Positions 18,435 to 27,339 of a stretch of DNA of 64,000 nucleotides are shown piece by piece. The DNA lies in NCBI GenBank assembly GCA_951813045.1, contig CATOTF010000002.1:3534001-3598000 (forward strand). The letters are read 5' to 3'. A model generated the notes under the pieces. The model was not told the origin of the DNA. It was given only the letters and a program-made list of their open reading frames with translations, and did not search any database. Positions within the stretch are counted from its first letter, which is position 1; every line of letters begins with the position of its first letter. Source of the stretch: an uncultured Rhizobiaceae bacterium. Its GTDB lineage: Bacteria > Pseudomonadota > Alphaproteobacteria > Rhizobiales > Rhizobiaceae. Both the position numbers and the translations under genes were made by a program.

Positions 18435-18471
18435 TGCAATTACGAGAATCGCATCATATTTTCAGCGAATT

Positions 18472-19560
18472 CTATTCGATTACGTAACGAACCGGCCACT
18501 TGTACCCAGCCTTTTCAGCTTCATCCAGGGTTGCGTTGAGGATAGCCTTGGCAGGATAGCCTTTGGCTTCAAGTTCGTTGGCATATTGCTGTGGCCAATC
18601 TTTGAGCCTCTTTGCCCAATCAAGACGGACAGAAGCCGGCAGATCGGTCACCGTAATATTTTTACGCAGCCATTCCATATCCTTTTCGTAACCAATTTTA
18701 TTGAAGACGCCGGTTTGGACTGAATATCGATCCGCGACTTCCTGAATAATTGGCTTAACCTCGGGCGGAAGGCGATCCCAGAAGCGGTTGTTGACGTTCA
18801 AGGCGTGCCAGGTAATGGAGCCGAAGCCTATTGTCGTATAGAACTCTCCGACTTCATGAAGTTTGAAAACAGGACCCCAGGCACTGGGAAACATGATGCC
18901 GCCTTCTGCGAGCCCGGTTTTTATTTTCTGGTACCAACCGGGCAATCCGTCGCTCACCGGAATGATGCCAATATTGGCTTTTTCCATCCAGTTAAGGTTG
19001 AGGCCGGCGCCGAGAATTTTATGCCCTTTGAGATCGGATAATTCTTTCCATGCAAAGTTGGTGCCGAGATTGTAGCCACCATCACCAATCCGGGCGAGCA
19101 TGGTCTGATCATATTTCTGGAAGGCTTCCTCGAGACTCGGGAACCGTTTGTAAACTTTATTGGCAATAGCAACGCTTTGTTCCGGATCCATAGTGCCAAA
19201 AGGAAGCATAATCTGGAATGCGTGCATCGGCAGCTTGGACGCTTCAAAGCAGAAGCAAAAACCACCAATATCAAGGACACCGTTTTGAATGCCTTCAAAT
19301 GTATCAAAGACCTTTGTAATGGAACCACTGTATCCCTCGATGAATTTTACGGTGTGATCGGTCTGGGACTCAATCGCCTTTTTCAGTTCAGGCTGAAAGT
19401 AATTTTTCATAAGGCCCGCATAAACAACGGTCGGCGGATGGCCAGAACCGATACGTATGACAATTTCTTTCGCCGATGAGGTAGAGGCAAAACCCAGTGT
19501 TCCAGCCAATACCATAGCTGTCCCAACAGCCAAAGATCCTAAGCTTTTCATTCCAGACAT
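18472..19560 (-). CDS. dctP: TRAP transporter substrate-binding protein DctP
   Basis: The 362-residue periplasmic receptor has a Sec signal (MSGMKSLGSLAVGTAMVLAG, cleavage after TSSAKE or nearby). The mature part begins VIRIGSGHPPTVVY. The DctP core KELSDLKGHKILGAGLNLNWM surrounds the arginine-type carboxylate-binding region. It feeds DctQM, encoded downstream. The upstream gene is the DapA-like aldolase, 121 bases away. The ligand is probably an organic acid degraded by the neighbouring dehydrogenases, but cannot be named. Confidence 0.9.
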   Translation of the reverse strand: MSGMKSLGSLAVGTAMVLAGTLGFASTSSAKEIVIRIGSGHPPTVVYAGLMKNYFQPELKKAIESQTDHTVKFIEGYSGSITKVFDTFEGIQNGVLDIGGFCFCFEASKLPMHAFQIMLPFGTMDPEQSVAIANKVYKRFPSLEEAFQKYDQTMLARIGDGGYNLGTNFAWKELSDLKGHKILGAGLNLNWMEKANIGIIPVSDGLPGWYQKIKTGLAEGGIMFPSAWGPVFKLHEVGEFYTTIGFGSITWHALNVNNRFWDRLPPEVKPIIQEVADRYSVQTGVFNKIGYEKDMEWLRKNITVTDLPASVRLDWAKRLKDWPQQYANELEAKGYPAKAILNATLDEAEKAGYKWPVRYVIE

Positions 19561-19616
19561 GATATTTCTCCCAAATTAATTGCTATTTTTGATCAACTGT
19601 ATTCCTTGATTTTCCA

Positions 19617-19647
19617 GTCCGGGTTTTTTGGCATTGCCGAACCGGAC
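19617..19647 (-). promoter_or_regulatory. Hairpin between the DapA-like gene and dctP
   Basis: The arms GTCCGG(G)TT and AACCGGAC pair with one bulged base. It lies in the 121-base gap between two co-directional genes. It could attenuate read-through from the dehydrogenase/aldolase genes into the transporter, or stabilise the transcript. Confidence 0.5.
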
Positions 19648-19681
19648 ATTCTGTTTACTACCTTAACCTCCAGAGTGTGAT

Positions 19682-20608
19682 TTAACCGTTTGCTTTCATC
19701 TTTGTATTGTCAAGTGCCTCAACATCCGCCTTGAGGCTGGCCTGTTGCTCGGCACTTAGTGGCTTTAAGGGTGGTGCCATACGCGTCCAACTGTCGTCGC
19801 CGGTGCGCCAGGCCTCCATCTGTTTCATGGCCGCCATCAGCGGGTACTTTGATGCCATCGCACGGGCCGCTTTCACCATTGCAAAGATATCGCTGTCGGC
19901 CCCATCCGGTGATGCCATTGCGTCGCGCGAATAAGCGCCGAACGCGTTTGTGGACCCGGAAATAATACCGGCACAACCGCCCGCCAGCCCGTCAAACAGG
20001 AACGACTCGCTCGACGGATAAATGTCGAAGTCAGCGTCAACCCCGCCCGTCGCGTCAGCAAAGGCGAGTGATTGTGACAGATCACCGCTTGAATCTTTCA
20101 GACCCGCTATCACCGGCCCAAAGGCCTGTTTCAAGCGAACAACAACATCGACAGGAATGGGCGTCATCGACATCTGCGGGAAGTGATAAATATAGACCCG
20201 GAGCCGGTCATCCCCCACCGTTTCCACAAGCTGGGAAAAATAAGCATAAAGCCCTTCATCGCTGGCGTTTTTATAATAAAAAGGCGGCAGAACCAGCACA
20301 TTGTTATATCCTGCAGAGAGCGCCGCGGACGTGAGATCGACAGCATCCTGCGTTGCGCAGGAACCGGTTCCAAAGATTGCGCGGTTCGGATCAAATCCTG
20401 CCTCGGCAAAAGCTCCGGGCAGCGCAATCCGATCCCGATAAGAGATCGAATTGCCTTCCCCAGTCGTTCCGGTTGGGGCCACACCATCGCAGCCACCGTC
20501 GGTGATAAGATGATTGCAATAGGCGATGTGCTTTTGGGTATCGAGCGAACCGTCTTCCCGGAAGGGAGAAACAGCAGCTGCGTAGATTCCCCGTTTGGCC
20601 TTTGACAT
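19682..20608 (-). CDS. Dihydrodipicolinate synthase (DapA)/N-acetylneuraminate lyase family aldolase
   Basis: The 308-residue class I aldolase-type TIM barrel has PTGTTGEGNS near residue 41 (the GTTGE carboxylate-binding motif). The catalytic tyrosine region is YIYHFPQMS, and the Schiff-base lysine lies in IAGLKDSSGD. Members cleave or dehydrate 2-oxo acids through a lysine-pyruvate imine. It lies 11 bases after the zinc dehydrogenase gene, so the two act in one pathway. A biosynthetic DapA is unlikely given the catabolic context. A paralogue sits at 34.3 kb. Confidence 0.9.
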   Translation of the reverse strand: MSKAKRGIYAAAVSPFREDGSLDTQKHIAYCNHLITDGGCDGVAPTGTTGEGNSISYRDRIALPGAFAEAGFDPNRAIFGTGSCATQDAVDLTSAALSAGYNNVLVLPPFYYKNASDEGLYAYFSQLVETVGDDRLRVYIYHFPQMSMTPIPVDVVVRLKQAFGPVIAGLKDSSGDLSQSLAFADATGGVDADFDIYPSSESFLFDGLAGGCAGIISGSTNAFGAYSRDAMASPDGADSDIFAMVKAARAMASKYPLMAAMKQMEAWRTGDDSWTRMAPPLKPLSAEQQASLKADVEALDNTKMKANG

Positions 20609-20619
20609 ATTTCTTCGTC

Positions 20620-21795
20620 CTATTCTGCTGCAACCGCAGCTTTATTGCTGTCACTGTCACGCATCGAAACGACCACCTTGATGGCATCGTCAATCCGTTC
20701 GCGCGCATAGCGTAATGCGTCCGATAAATCCTGCATTGGAAAAGTGTGGGTGTGAATCTTCGTTGCATCGAAACGTTTGTCGGCCATAAACGCCATCGCC
20801 CGATGGGTTGCCGATTTGCCTTCGCCCCGGATACCGTAAAGGTAGATATTATTGACCGCGAGATAACCGAGATCGAACTGGACAGGCTTTTTGGGAAAAG
20901 CCGCGAGGCAGATTTTGCCACCCCGGTTGGTCATATGCACGGCCTGATTAACCGTTGTCTCGTTGCCCGCACAATCGACCACGTAATCGGCACCTTTGCC
21001 ACCTGTGAGTTCTTTTACGCGGGCAAGCGCATCTTCCGACCGCGCATCAATGGCGATATCCGCACCCAGTTCCTGCCCAATTTTGTTGCGGTTTTCCCGT
21101 GTACCGACAAGGACAACCGGATCGGCACCCAGCGATTTTGCGACGGCCACCGCCAAAAGCCCAATGGGTCCAGGCCCAATCACAACGACGCTTTCACCGG
21201 CGACTAACCCGCCGAGTTCGGTCAGCCCGTACATTGAAGTACCGGCGGTCACCACCAACGTGGCTTCCGCATCCGACATTTCATCGGGGACCTTGATCAT
21301 CGTGTTGATGTTATTGACAGCATATTCGGCGAAACCGCCATTTGTCGTGAACCCGTTGGCCCGGTGCCCCTTGTCGCGGTCACCATAGTTCAGGCCGTAA
21401 TTGTGGCAGGATGTATACATGCCCGCCCGGCAACGTTTGCACTGCCCGCAACCGGCGTGAATCTCGACCGTCACCCGGTCGCCGATCTCGAACTCGTCAA
21501 CCCCAGGCCCCAGTGCCGCGATTGTTCCCATATATTCATGGCCCGGTGTAAAATTCTTGTTGAAGGGCGGCCCGCCCTCAACCATTGCAGGCGTACCGTA
21601 GCTGATAATTTCAAGGTCGGTTGCGCAGATCGCGACGGCGTCTATCCGCACCAGAGCTTCTGCACGCCCAGGGACGGGAACATCCTTATCAATCAGCTTT
21701 AACTCGTCAGGATCACCAAGCACCCAGGCTTTCATCCGTTCCGGAACGGGCATCGAGTCAGTGTATCTAACACCCTCTGCACTACGCTTTTCCAA
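20620..21795 (-). CDS. Zinc-dependent alcohol/polyol dehydrogenase (MDR family)
   Basis: The open frame reaches 21813, but I choose the TTG at 21795 because AAGGGAG stands six bases upstream; this gives 391 residues. The catalytic zinc ligands are seen in AICATDLE and GHEYMG. The structural-zinc lobe is CGQCKRCRAGMYTSC, and the cofactor motif VIGPGPIGLLAVAVAKSLGAD follows. It oxidises a secondary alcohol or polyol. It is the first gene of the leftward arm and is divergent from GntR. A perfect operator palindrome lies 38 bases before its start. Confidence 0.9.
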   Translation of the reverse strand: MEKRSAEGVRYTDSMPVPERMKAWVLGDPDELKLIDKDVPVPGRAEALVRIDAVAICATDLEIISYGTPAMVEGGPPFNKNFTPGHEYMGTIAALGPGVDEFEIGDRVTVEIHAGCGQCKRCRAGMYTSCHNYGLNYGDRDKGHRANGFTTNGGFAEYAVNNINTMIKVPDEMSDAEATLVVTAGTSMYGLTELGGLVAGESVVVIGPGPIGLLAVAVAKSLGADPVVLVGTRENRNKIGQELGADIAIDARSEDALARVKELTGGKGADYVVDCAGNETTVNQAVHMTNRGGKICLAAFPKKPVQFDLGYLAVNNIYLYGIRGEGKSATHRAMAFMADKRFDATKIHTHTFPMQDLSDALRYARERIDDAIKVVVSMRDSDSNKAAVAAE

Positions 21796-21833
21796 GCCAG
21801 ACTCCCTTAACAAAGGTTACAATCTCCAACAAA

Positions 21834-21847
21834 ATTGGTTAACCAAT
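21834..21847. promoter_or_regulatory. GntR/FCD-type operator, copy 1
   Basis: ATTGGTTAACCAAT is a perfect 14-base palindrome with the GGT-ACC core expected of FadR-like GntR regulators. It lies 38 bases upstream of the zinc dehydrogenase start, in the promoter region of the leftward arm. The same 14 bases occur 143 bases away at the regulator start. Confidence 0.8.
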
Positions 21848-21976
21848 CAAGATGGAGCTATACCGTATTCAATTTCATTAAGGTTTTATTAACCTGTTGT
21901 CTACACCAGAAAACCTCAATTTATCGGTTGACTTCGTCGGCAGGCGGTCCATTCTTAAGGCGAGTAGAAGAAGTCA

Positions 21977-21990
21977 ATTGGTTAACCAAT
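21977..21990. promoter_or_regulatory. GntR/FCD-type operator, copy 2, overlapping the gntR start codon
   Basis: This is identical to copy 1 (ATTGGTTAACCAAT). Its last two bases are the first two of the regulator's ATG, so bound protein would block initiation or early elongation. This implies tight autoregulation. No Shine-Dalgarno sequence is well spaced before this ATG, so the message may be nearly leaderless. Confidence 0.8.
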
Positions 21991-22675
21991 GAGCCTTTCA
22001 AGTGCCATAACTGCACCCCGAGATGCCGTGACAGGCTGGCTTGCCAGTTCTGGTGCTGTTCCCGGTGACCGACTGCCGCCGGAGCGCAATCTCTCCGAGC
22101 GCCTTGGAATTTCCCGTGGTGAATTGCGCAAGGCGCTCACAACACTGGAGACGGAAGGCATCGTCGAGCGGCAAGTTGGCCGGGGGACTTTCCTGCGCGC
22201 GCCCTCCACTGCCGCCATGAGTGATGAATCACTGGTCAAACATCTTTCAGAAATCACCAGCCCCCATGCCGCCATGATGGCACGCCTGTCGCTGGAGCCG
22301 GAACTTGCCGGACATGCTGCGATCCATGCCGCACCGCGTCATTTGACGGAGGCCCGGCAACTTGCCAACGGCATGCGGGTTGCTGCGAACTGGGCGGAAT
22401 ATGAACAACTTGATGCCAGACTGCACGAATTGATTGCAGTGGCGTCAGGTAACCCCCTTTTGGCCGAGTTACACCGGATCGTTAACGCGGTTCGTGTCTC
22501 GGTCGTGTGGTCCAAGCTTGAGCTCCCGCAAGACGGACCACCGACCGGGTACCATTCCTTCTCCGAGCACGATGCGATCATCGAGGCGCTTGAACGCCGT
22601 GATCGCAAAGCTGCTCATTCTGCAATGCGCGACCATTTGAAATCTGTTCGCGCGACACTTTTAAAGGACGACTGA
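21989..22675 (+). CDS. GntR family transcriptional regulator (FadR/FCD subfamily)
   Basis: The 228-residue regulator has a winged helix-turn-helix (about residues 8-75: GDRLPPERNLSERLGISRGE, then EGIVERQVGRGTFL). A C-terminal FCD helical domain carries the acid and histidines of a metal/ligand site (ARLHELIAVASGNP, HSFSEHDAI, SAMRDHL). Such proteins usually repress carboxylate or sugar-acid catabolism until a pathway metabolite binds. Twin palindromes flank the divergent promoters. It heads the rightward arm, with a GST gene four bases downstream. Confidence 0.92.
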   Translation: MSLSSAITAPRDAVTGWLASSGAVPGDRLPPERNLSERLGISRGELRKALTTLETEGIVERQVGRGTFLRAPSTAAMSDESLVKHLSEITSPHAAMMARLSLEPELAGHAAIHAAPRHLTEARQLANGMRVAANWAEYEQLDARLHELIAVASGNPLLAELHRIVNAVRVSVVWSKLELPQDGPPTGYHSFSEHDAIIEALERRDRKAAHSAMRDHLKSVRATLLKDD

Positions 22676-22679
22676 TATA

Positions 22680-23318
22680 ATGATTGACCTCTACACCTGG
22701 ACCACACCGAACGGACGTAAAGTTTCGATCATGCTGGAAGAGCTTGGCATAGACTACAATGTACACGCCATCGATATTTCCAAGGATGAGCAATTCGATC
22801 CCGAATTTCTGAAGATCGCGCCAAACAATCGCATTCCCGCCATCGTCGATCATGACACCGGCATCCAGATGATGGAAACCGGGGCAATCATGCTTTATCT
22901 AGCCGAAAAACATGACCGGTTCCTGCCCAAGGGTGACGAACGTTGGCCGGCGATTGAATGGCTGATGTGGCAGATGGGAGGCATTGGCCCCATGCTCGGG
23001 CAGGTCCATCATTTTGTGAAATACAACGCCGGTAAATCCGCCTATGCAGAGGAACGGTATTCAAACGAGGCCAAACGCCTGTACGGTGTTTTGGACAGGC
23101 GACTAGAAGGGCGCGACTTCGTGGCTGGTGCAGGACGCGGCGAATATTCGATCACTGATATGTCGATCTGGCCGTGGGTCTCGCGCTTCGACTGGCAGCA
23201 AATCGACCTGAGCGAATTTCCCAATGTTCGCGACTGGTATGTGCGCATCGCCGAACGTCCTGCTGTACAACGCGGTTACCAAGTGCCGAAATATGTAACC
23301 GATGTCCCAATGCCCTAA
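22680..23318 (+). CDS. Glutathione S-transferase (YghU/YfcG-like)
   Basis: The 212-residue GST begins MIDLYTWTTPNGRKVSIMLE, where the TTPNG stretch is the glutathione-contacting loop of YfcG/YghU-type (nu class) enzymes. APNNRIPAIVD and METGAIMLYLAEK follow. Those enzymes reduce disulfide or peroxide bonds and can cleave ether or halide adducts. It lies four bases after the GntR gene in the same operon, which ties glutathione chemistry to the island. The substrate is unknown. Confidence 0.9.
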   Translation: MIDLYTWTTPNGRKVSIMLEELGIDYNVHAIDISKDEQFDPEFLKIAPNNRIPAIVDHDTGIQMMETGAIMLYLAEKHDRFLPKGDERWPAIEWLMWQMGGIGPMLGQVHHFVKYNAGKSAYAEERYSNEAKRLYGVLDRRLEGRDFVAGAGRGEYSITDMSIWPWVSRFDWQQIDLSEFPNVRDWYVRIAERPAVQRGYQVPKYVTDVPMP

Positions 23319-23437
23319 GCCCCTTAGCGGTCGAAGTTGTGGTGCTTCAGGAAAGACGATAGCGCCCGTCAGCATTGCTGATTTGTTCCGGCTTGGGACC
23401 GGTGCTAGGCTCATGACTTACTCTGGGAGGAGTGTAA

Positions 23438-24034
23438 ATGCCCCATATCCCACCGGTTGACCTGGAAGCCTCGGAAGAGGCGAAGGCGGAAATTGAATGG
23501 CTCGCTTCGGCCACCGGGTTTGTTGCAAACTCGATGTTGACACTGTCGCATCGCCCGGAAATCGCCAAGGCGGTGCTGGAGCTTATTCGTGCGGTTGTGC
23601 GTAATCCCAACGGCACGGTTGACCAGCCCCTGAGGTGGATGGTCGCCCACGTCACGAGCCTGTCAAACGGGTGCCAATATTGCTCGGCCCACACGTTCAA
23701 GAATGGTGCAGACAATGGTGTCCCACAAAACAAGCTTGAAGCTTTATGGGAATTTGAAACAAACTCGGTCTTTTCGGATGCCGAACGCGCCGCCTTGCGC
23801 GTGGCGATGACGGGTGGACAATGCCCGTCTTTCGCTACGCAGGAAGATATGGCTGAACTGCGGCAGCATTTCTCGCAGGAACAGGTCGTTGAGATCGGCG
23901 CTGTGATTGCACTTTTCGGCTTCAACAACCGATGGAATGCACTAATGGAAACCGACATCGAAGACAGCGTAACATCATTTACCAATGCCAATAATTATAA
24001 AGGACCCAAGGACGTAAACCTGGGCAAAATCTGA
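23438..24034 (+). CDS. Carboxymuconolactone decarboxylase (AhpD-like) family protein
   Basis: The 198-residue all-helical protein has the AhpD-type redox motif NGCQYCSAHTFKNG (CxxC followed by His, about residues 78-88). This predicts a peroxidase or thiol-disulfide role rather than true lactone decarboxylation. The start is an ATG behind GGGAGGAG. It lies between the GST and the TTT transporter genes, and may detoxify peroxides or act on an intermediate. Confidence 0.88.
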   Translation: MPHIPPVDLEASEEAKAEIEWLASATGFVANSMLTLSHRPEIAKAVLELIRAVVRNPNGTVDQPLRWMVAHVTSLSNGCQYCSAHTFKNGADNGVPQNKLEALWEFETNSVFSDAERAALRVAMTGGQCPSFATQEDMAELRQHFSQEQVVEIGAVIALFGFNNRWNALMETDIEDSVTSFTNANNYKGPKDVNLGKI

Positions 24035-24066
24035 TCTCATCGAGATCGCTACAAAGGGAGGAATAT

Positions 24067-25182
24067 ATGTCAGACAATAAGACAACAGGGCCCAATCGCA
24101 GGTCCTTTATCGGAGGAGCAGCAGCCGGTTTTGCTGTGCTCCAGATCGTAGTGCCAACGGCAGCGTTGGCTCAATCATTTCCCCAACGCCCAATCAACAT
24201 TGTGGTCATGTATTCTGCCGGCGGCGGCACGGACACGATTATGCGCAAACTGGCCGAAGAGATGGCCGCCGCGAAGGGCTGGACCATCAATGTTCTGAAT
24301 AAACCCGGTGCAGTGGGAGGCGTCGCGACGCAATTTGTCGGTGCGGCACCATCGGATGGCTACACCGTGCTGGGCGGCGCGAACTATAACCGGTTTGTCC
24401 GCGTTATGGGCCATGCCGACTTTACACCGTGGAAAGACTGGTTGCCGTTCAAGGCGGGCGCTGCTTCGGCCTCCTGGTCTGTGCGCAAGGACAGTCCGTT
24501 CAAGACCATCGATGATGTCATCGCCGCTGCTAAGGCCAAGCCCGGATCAGTCTCAATCTCCACGTCCGGTACCGGTGGCGTGTGGCACGAACTGGCCCTG
24601 ATCATCGCCAATGCTGCTGGGGTTGAACTGAAATATGTGCCTTATAAAGGCGGTAAACCCGCAACGCTTGCGGGCCTGCAAGGTGAAACTGATATTGCCG
24701 GTGGTGGTCTGCACGAGCACATCGATCTGATCCGCTCCGGCGAGTTGCGCAACCTGTTGCAAACCTCCGGTAACGATATCAAACTCGATGATGGCACCGT
24801 TCTGCAAACGCTTGGTAACGCCATCCCCGCCGCAAAAGGCCTGCCGGTTGGTGCAACCTATAACTTCATGGTCAAACGTGATCTGCCACCGGAAGTGCTG
24901 CAGGAAATTGCCGACGCTTTTGTCGCAGCCGCCAAGTCCGATGGTTTCCAGAAACTTCTAGCGTCCAAATTCTTCATTCCCGACGTGAAAATTGGTGAGG
25001 AAGCGGACCGCGAAGGCGCGTTGATGGAGGCGATCACGACGGAAATCTTCAACAAATTCCAGGACCAGATTGGTGCCAAGGTGAAGACCGCTGCCGAATT
25101 GGGCCTGCCAGCACCTGCTGATTTCGACAAATGGTGGCCACCTGAAGGCTATGTCGCACCGCCGATCAAGTCTGGCTCGTGA
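24067..25182 (+). CDS. tctC: Tripartite tricarboxylate transporter substrate-binding protein (TctC/Bug), Tat signal
   Basis: The 371-residue Bug-family receptor has a twin-arginine signal peptide: NRRSFIGGAAAGFAVLQIV, then ALAQ. The mature protein begins FPQRPINIVVMYSAGGGTDT. The ligand-loop KYVPYKGGKPATLAGLQGET and the long C-terminal extension ...FDKWWPPEGYVAPP set it apart from the short receptor at 7.7 kb. It is cotranscribed with tctB and tctA downstream. Export through Tat suggests that it folds, possibly with a cofactor, before secretion. Confidence 0.9.
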   Translation: MSDNKTTGPNRRSFIGGAAAGFAVLQIVVPTAALAQSFPQRPINIVVMYSAGGGTDTIMRKLAEEMAAAKGWTINVLNKPGAVGGVATQFVGAAPSDGYTVLGGANYNRFVRVMGHADFTPWKDWLPFKAGAASASWSVRKDSPFKTIDDVIAAAKAKPGSVSISTSGTGGVWHELALIIANAAGVELKYVPYKGGKPATLAGLQGETDIAGGGLHEHIDLIRSGELRNLLQTSGNDIKLDDGTVLQTLGNAIPAAKGLPVGATYNFMVKRDLPPEVLQEIADAFVAAAKSDGFQKLLASKFFIPDVKIGEEADREGALMEAITTEIFNKFQDQIGAKVKTAAELGLPAPADFDKWWPPEGYVAPPIKSGS

Positions 25183-25229
25183 TGCTAAAGTCAGCATGAG
25201 GCAGGCTGCGATGCGGTTGCGGTCCGAAT

Positions 25230-25796
25230 ATGGCTGATCAAGGTCAGCCTGCAGTCAAGTTTGAGGGAGAGGAAGCCGGTACTGATCTGGCCTCTCCCAA
25301 ACTTGACCTGATCGCGTCGGCGGCTTTAATCGCGATTGCAATTTCAATGATGGCCGCGTCTTTCGCACTGCCTATGCCCGGGGCGTTCCAAACCGCCCCT
25401 GGGCTGTTACCGTTTATCGTGGCGGCTTCGTTATTTGTAATGGCTTTGGGGCTTGGGGCATCCGCCCTCGCCAGACGTGGCGCGGGAAACCATATGCCCG
25501 CTTTCGCAGGTCGCGACCTGTCCACCGACCTGCGCTCACTCCTGTTGGCCGTTGCCGTCGCAATCTACATTGCAGCACTTCAGGTGCTGGCGTTTCAGCA
25601 GAATTTTTCAATCTTCGGCACCTCGTTGCGCCTGTCGGCCTTTGAACCGGCAACAATCGTTACACTCGCCGTTATTGTGCACATGAGCTGGCGCGGTCCG
25701 CTCTGGATTACTGCCACCGTCTCCATCGTCTGGACAACCATTCTTTCGCTGGTGTTTCAACTGGTGTTCCGGGTTCCTCTTCCGGGGACTTTCTGA
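25230..25796 (+). CDS. tctB: Tripartite tricarboxylate transporter small membrane subunit TctB
   Basis: The 188-residue protein has a soluble N-terminus and about four hydrophobic segments in the TctB layout (SAALIAIAISMMAASFALPM, LLPFIVAASLFVMALGLGAS). No strong ribosome site is seen before the ATG, so the start may be elsewhere. It lies between the receptor and TctA, and 16 bases separate it from tctA. Confidence 0.85.
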   Translation: MADQGQPAVKFEGEEAGTDLASPKLDLIASAALIAIAISMMAASFALPMPGAFQTAPGLLPFIVAASLFVMALGLGASALARRGAGNHMPAFAGRDLSTDLRSLLLAVAVAIYIAALQVLAFQQNFSIFGTSLRLSAFEPATIVTLAVIVHMSWRGPLWITATVSIVWTTILSLVFQLVFRVPLPGTF

Positions 25797-25812
25797 TGCC
25801 GGGGTCGTTCTG

Positions 25813-27339
25813 ATGATTGACGGCCTTCTCCTGGCGCTTACCCCGTCCCTGTTGCTCGTCACCCTGGCGGGGGTCTGCCTTGGCATCATCTGGGGCGCAT
25901 TGCCAGGCCTCTCGACCACGATGGCGATGGGGCTTTTGATCGGGCTTTCGGCGGGTATGCCGCAATATGTGGCGATCTCATTTATGCTGGGGGTCTATAC
26001 GGGCAGCGTGTTCGGTGGCGCGATTTCGGCTGTTCTCATCAATATCCCCGGCACACCGGATGCGGTGCCAACCATGATTGAAGGGCATCAACTGGCACAA
26101 AAAGGTGAAGGGGGGCAGGCGCTCGGCATGTCCATCGCCGCGTCTTTCATCGGCGGCAGTATCGGGATCATTCTGCTGGTACTTTTCATCCCCTTGATCC
26201 TCACCTTTGCGCTGAATTTTAGATCATGGGAAATGTTCTGGCTGGCGGTGATCGGGATCATGGTCGCGGGCACAATGGCCGCCGGGTCAATGCCGTTGAA
26301 AGGCTGGATAGCCGGGTGGCTCGGCATGTTGGTGGCCTTCGTCGGGCTCGATTCCATCCATGCGGTGCCGCGTTTTACCTTTGGCACCTTTGCCTTGTTC
26401 GACGGGATTTCCTACGTCGCAGTTCTGATCGGTCTATTTGGGCTGGCGGAAATATTGCGCACTTTACCGGCCAAAGACAAGCCGACCATTCCCTCGAAAG
26501 TTGGCCGCATCTTCCCGCCGTTTCGCCTCCTCGCGCGGTATTCGCCCGCGGCAGCGCGCTCAGGGATTCTAGGCACCTTCATCGGAGCCATCCCCGGCGC
26601 GGGCGCGAATGTCGCTTCATTCCTTGCCTATGATATCGGGCGGCGGCGCGCCAAACCGGAGGAGCGCGCAAGATGGGGCAAGGGCAGCTATCAAGCGCTT
26701 GTGTGCGCGGAGACTGCGAACAACGCGAATATCGGCGGGTCGATGTTGCCCACCCTTGCACTTGGTATTCCGGGCAATGCAGCGGCGGCGGCTTTGTTGG
26801 CAGCGCTGACACTGAAAAATGTAGTCGTTGGACCAACAATCGAAATAGATCATCCGGGCCTGATCTATTTCATTTACTCGGCGCTCATTGTTGCAAACAT
26901 CCTGATGTATGTTGCGGCCTTTGCGTTAATCGGACCATGCGTGAAACTCTTCAGCCTGCCCCGTGGCATCCTGATGCCGTTAATCCTGCCGGTCTGCATC
27001 ATCGGCGCCTATACGGTGAAACTGTCGATGTTCGATGTCTGGATCATGTTTGCAGCTGGCGTCGTCGGCTGGCTGTTTTCGGTCTTCAAATTTCCGGTCG
27101 CGCCGGTGGTTCTGGGCGTTATCCTCGCCCCGCTGGCTGATGAGAACATCCGCAGGTCACTCTTAATATTCGAGGATAAGACGCTGGGCTTTGTGCTGTC
27201 GCAATGGATCGGAACATTCCTGATGGTTGCGGTCCTGTTCGTCCTGATTGAGGGCGCACTGCGCGGATTTCGAAACGCCAAAGCCAGCCGCGAGGCGGGT
27301 TCGAAACTGGCACAACAAAAAAATGAAACAGGGGAATGA
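25813..27339 (+). CDS. tctA: Tripartite tricarboxylate transporter large membrane subunit TctA
   Basis: This 508-residue permease carries the TctA repeats GALPGLSTTMAMGLLIGLS near residue 35 and IPGAGANVASFLAYDIGRR and LALGIPGNAAAAALLAAL in the second half. It is the second complete TTT system in the window; the gene order (tctC-tctB-tctA) differs from the first. The stop overlaps the next gene by four bases (ATGA), which couples transport to the oxidoreductase. Confidence 0.93.
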   Translation: MIDGLLLALTPSLLLVTLAGVCLGIIWGALPGLSTTMAMGLLIGLSAGMPQYVAISFMLGVYTGSVFGGAISAVLINIPGTPDAVPTMIEGHQLAQKGEGGQALGMSIAASFIGGSIGIILLVLFIPLILTFALNFRSWEMFWLAVIGIMVAGTMAAGSMPLKGWIAGWLGMLVAFVGLDSIHAVPRFTFGTFALFDGISYVAVLIGLFGLAEILRTLPAKDKPTIPSKVGRIFPPFRLLARYSPAAARSGILGTFIGAIPGAGANVASFLAYDIGRRRAKPEERARWGKGSYQALVCAETANNANIGGSMLPTLALGIPGNAAAAALLAALTLKNVVVGPTIEIDHPGLIYFIYSALIVANILMYVAAFALIGPCVKLFSLPRGILMPLILPVCIIGAYTVKLSMFDVWIMFAAGVVGWLFSVFKFPVAPVVLGVILAPLADENIRRSLLIFEDKTLGFVLSQWIGTFLMVAVLFVLIEGALRGFRNAKASREAGSKLAQQKNETGE

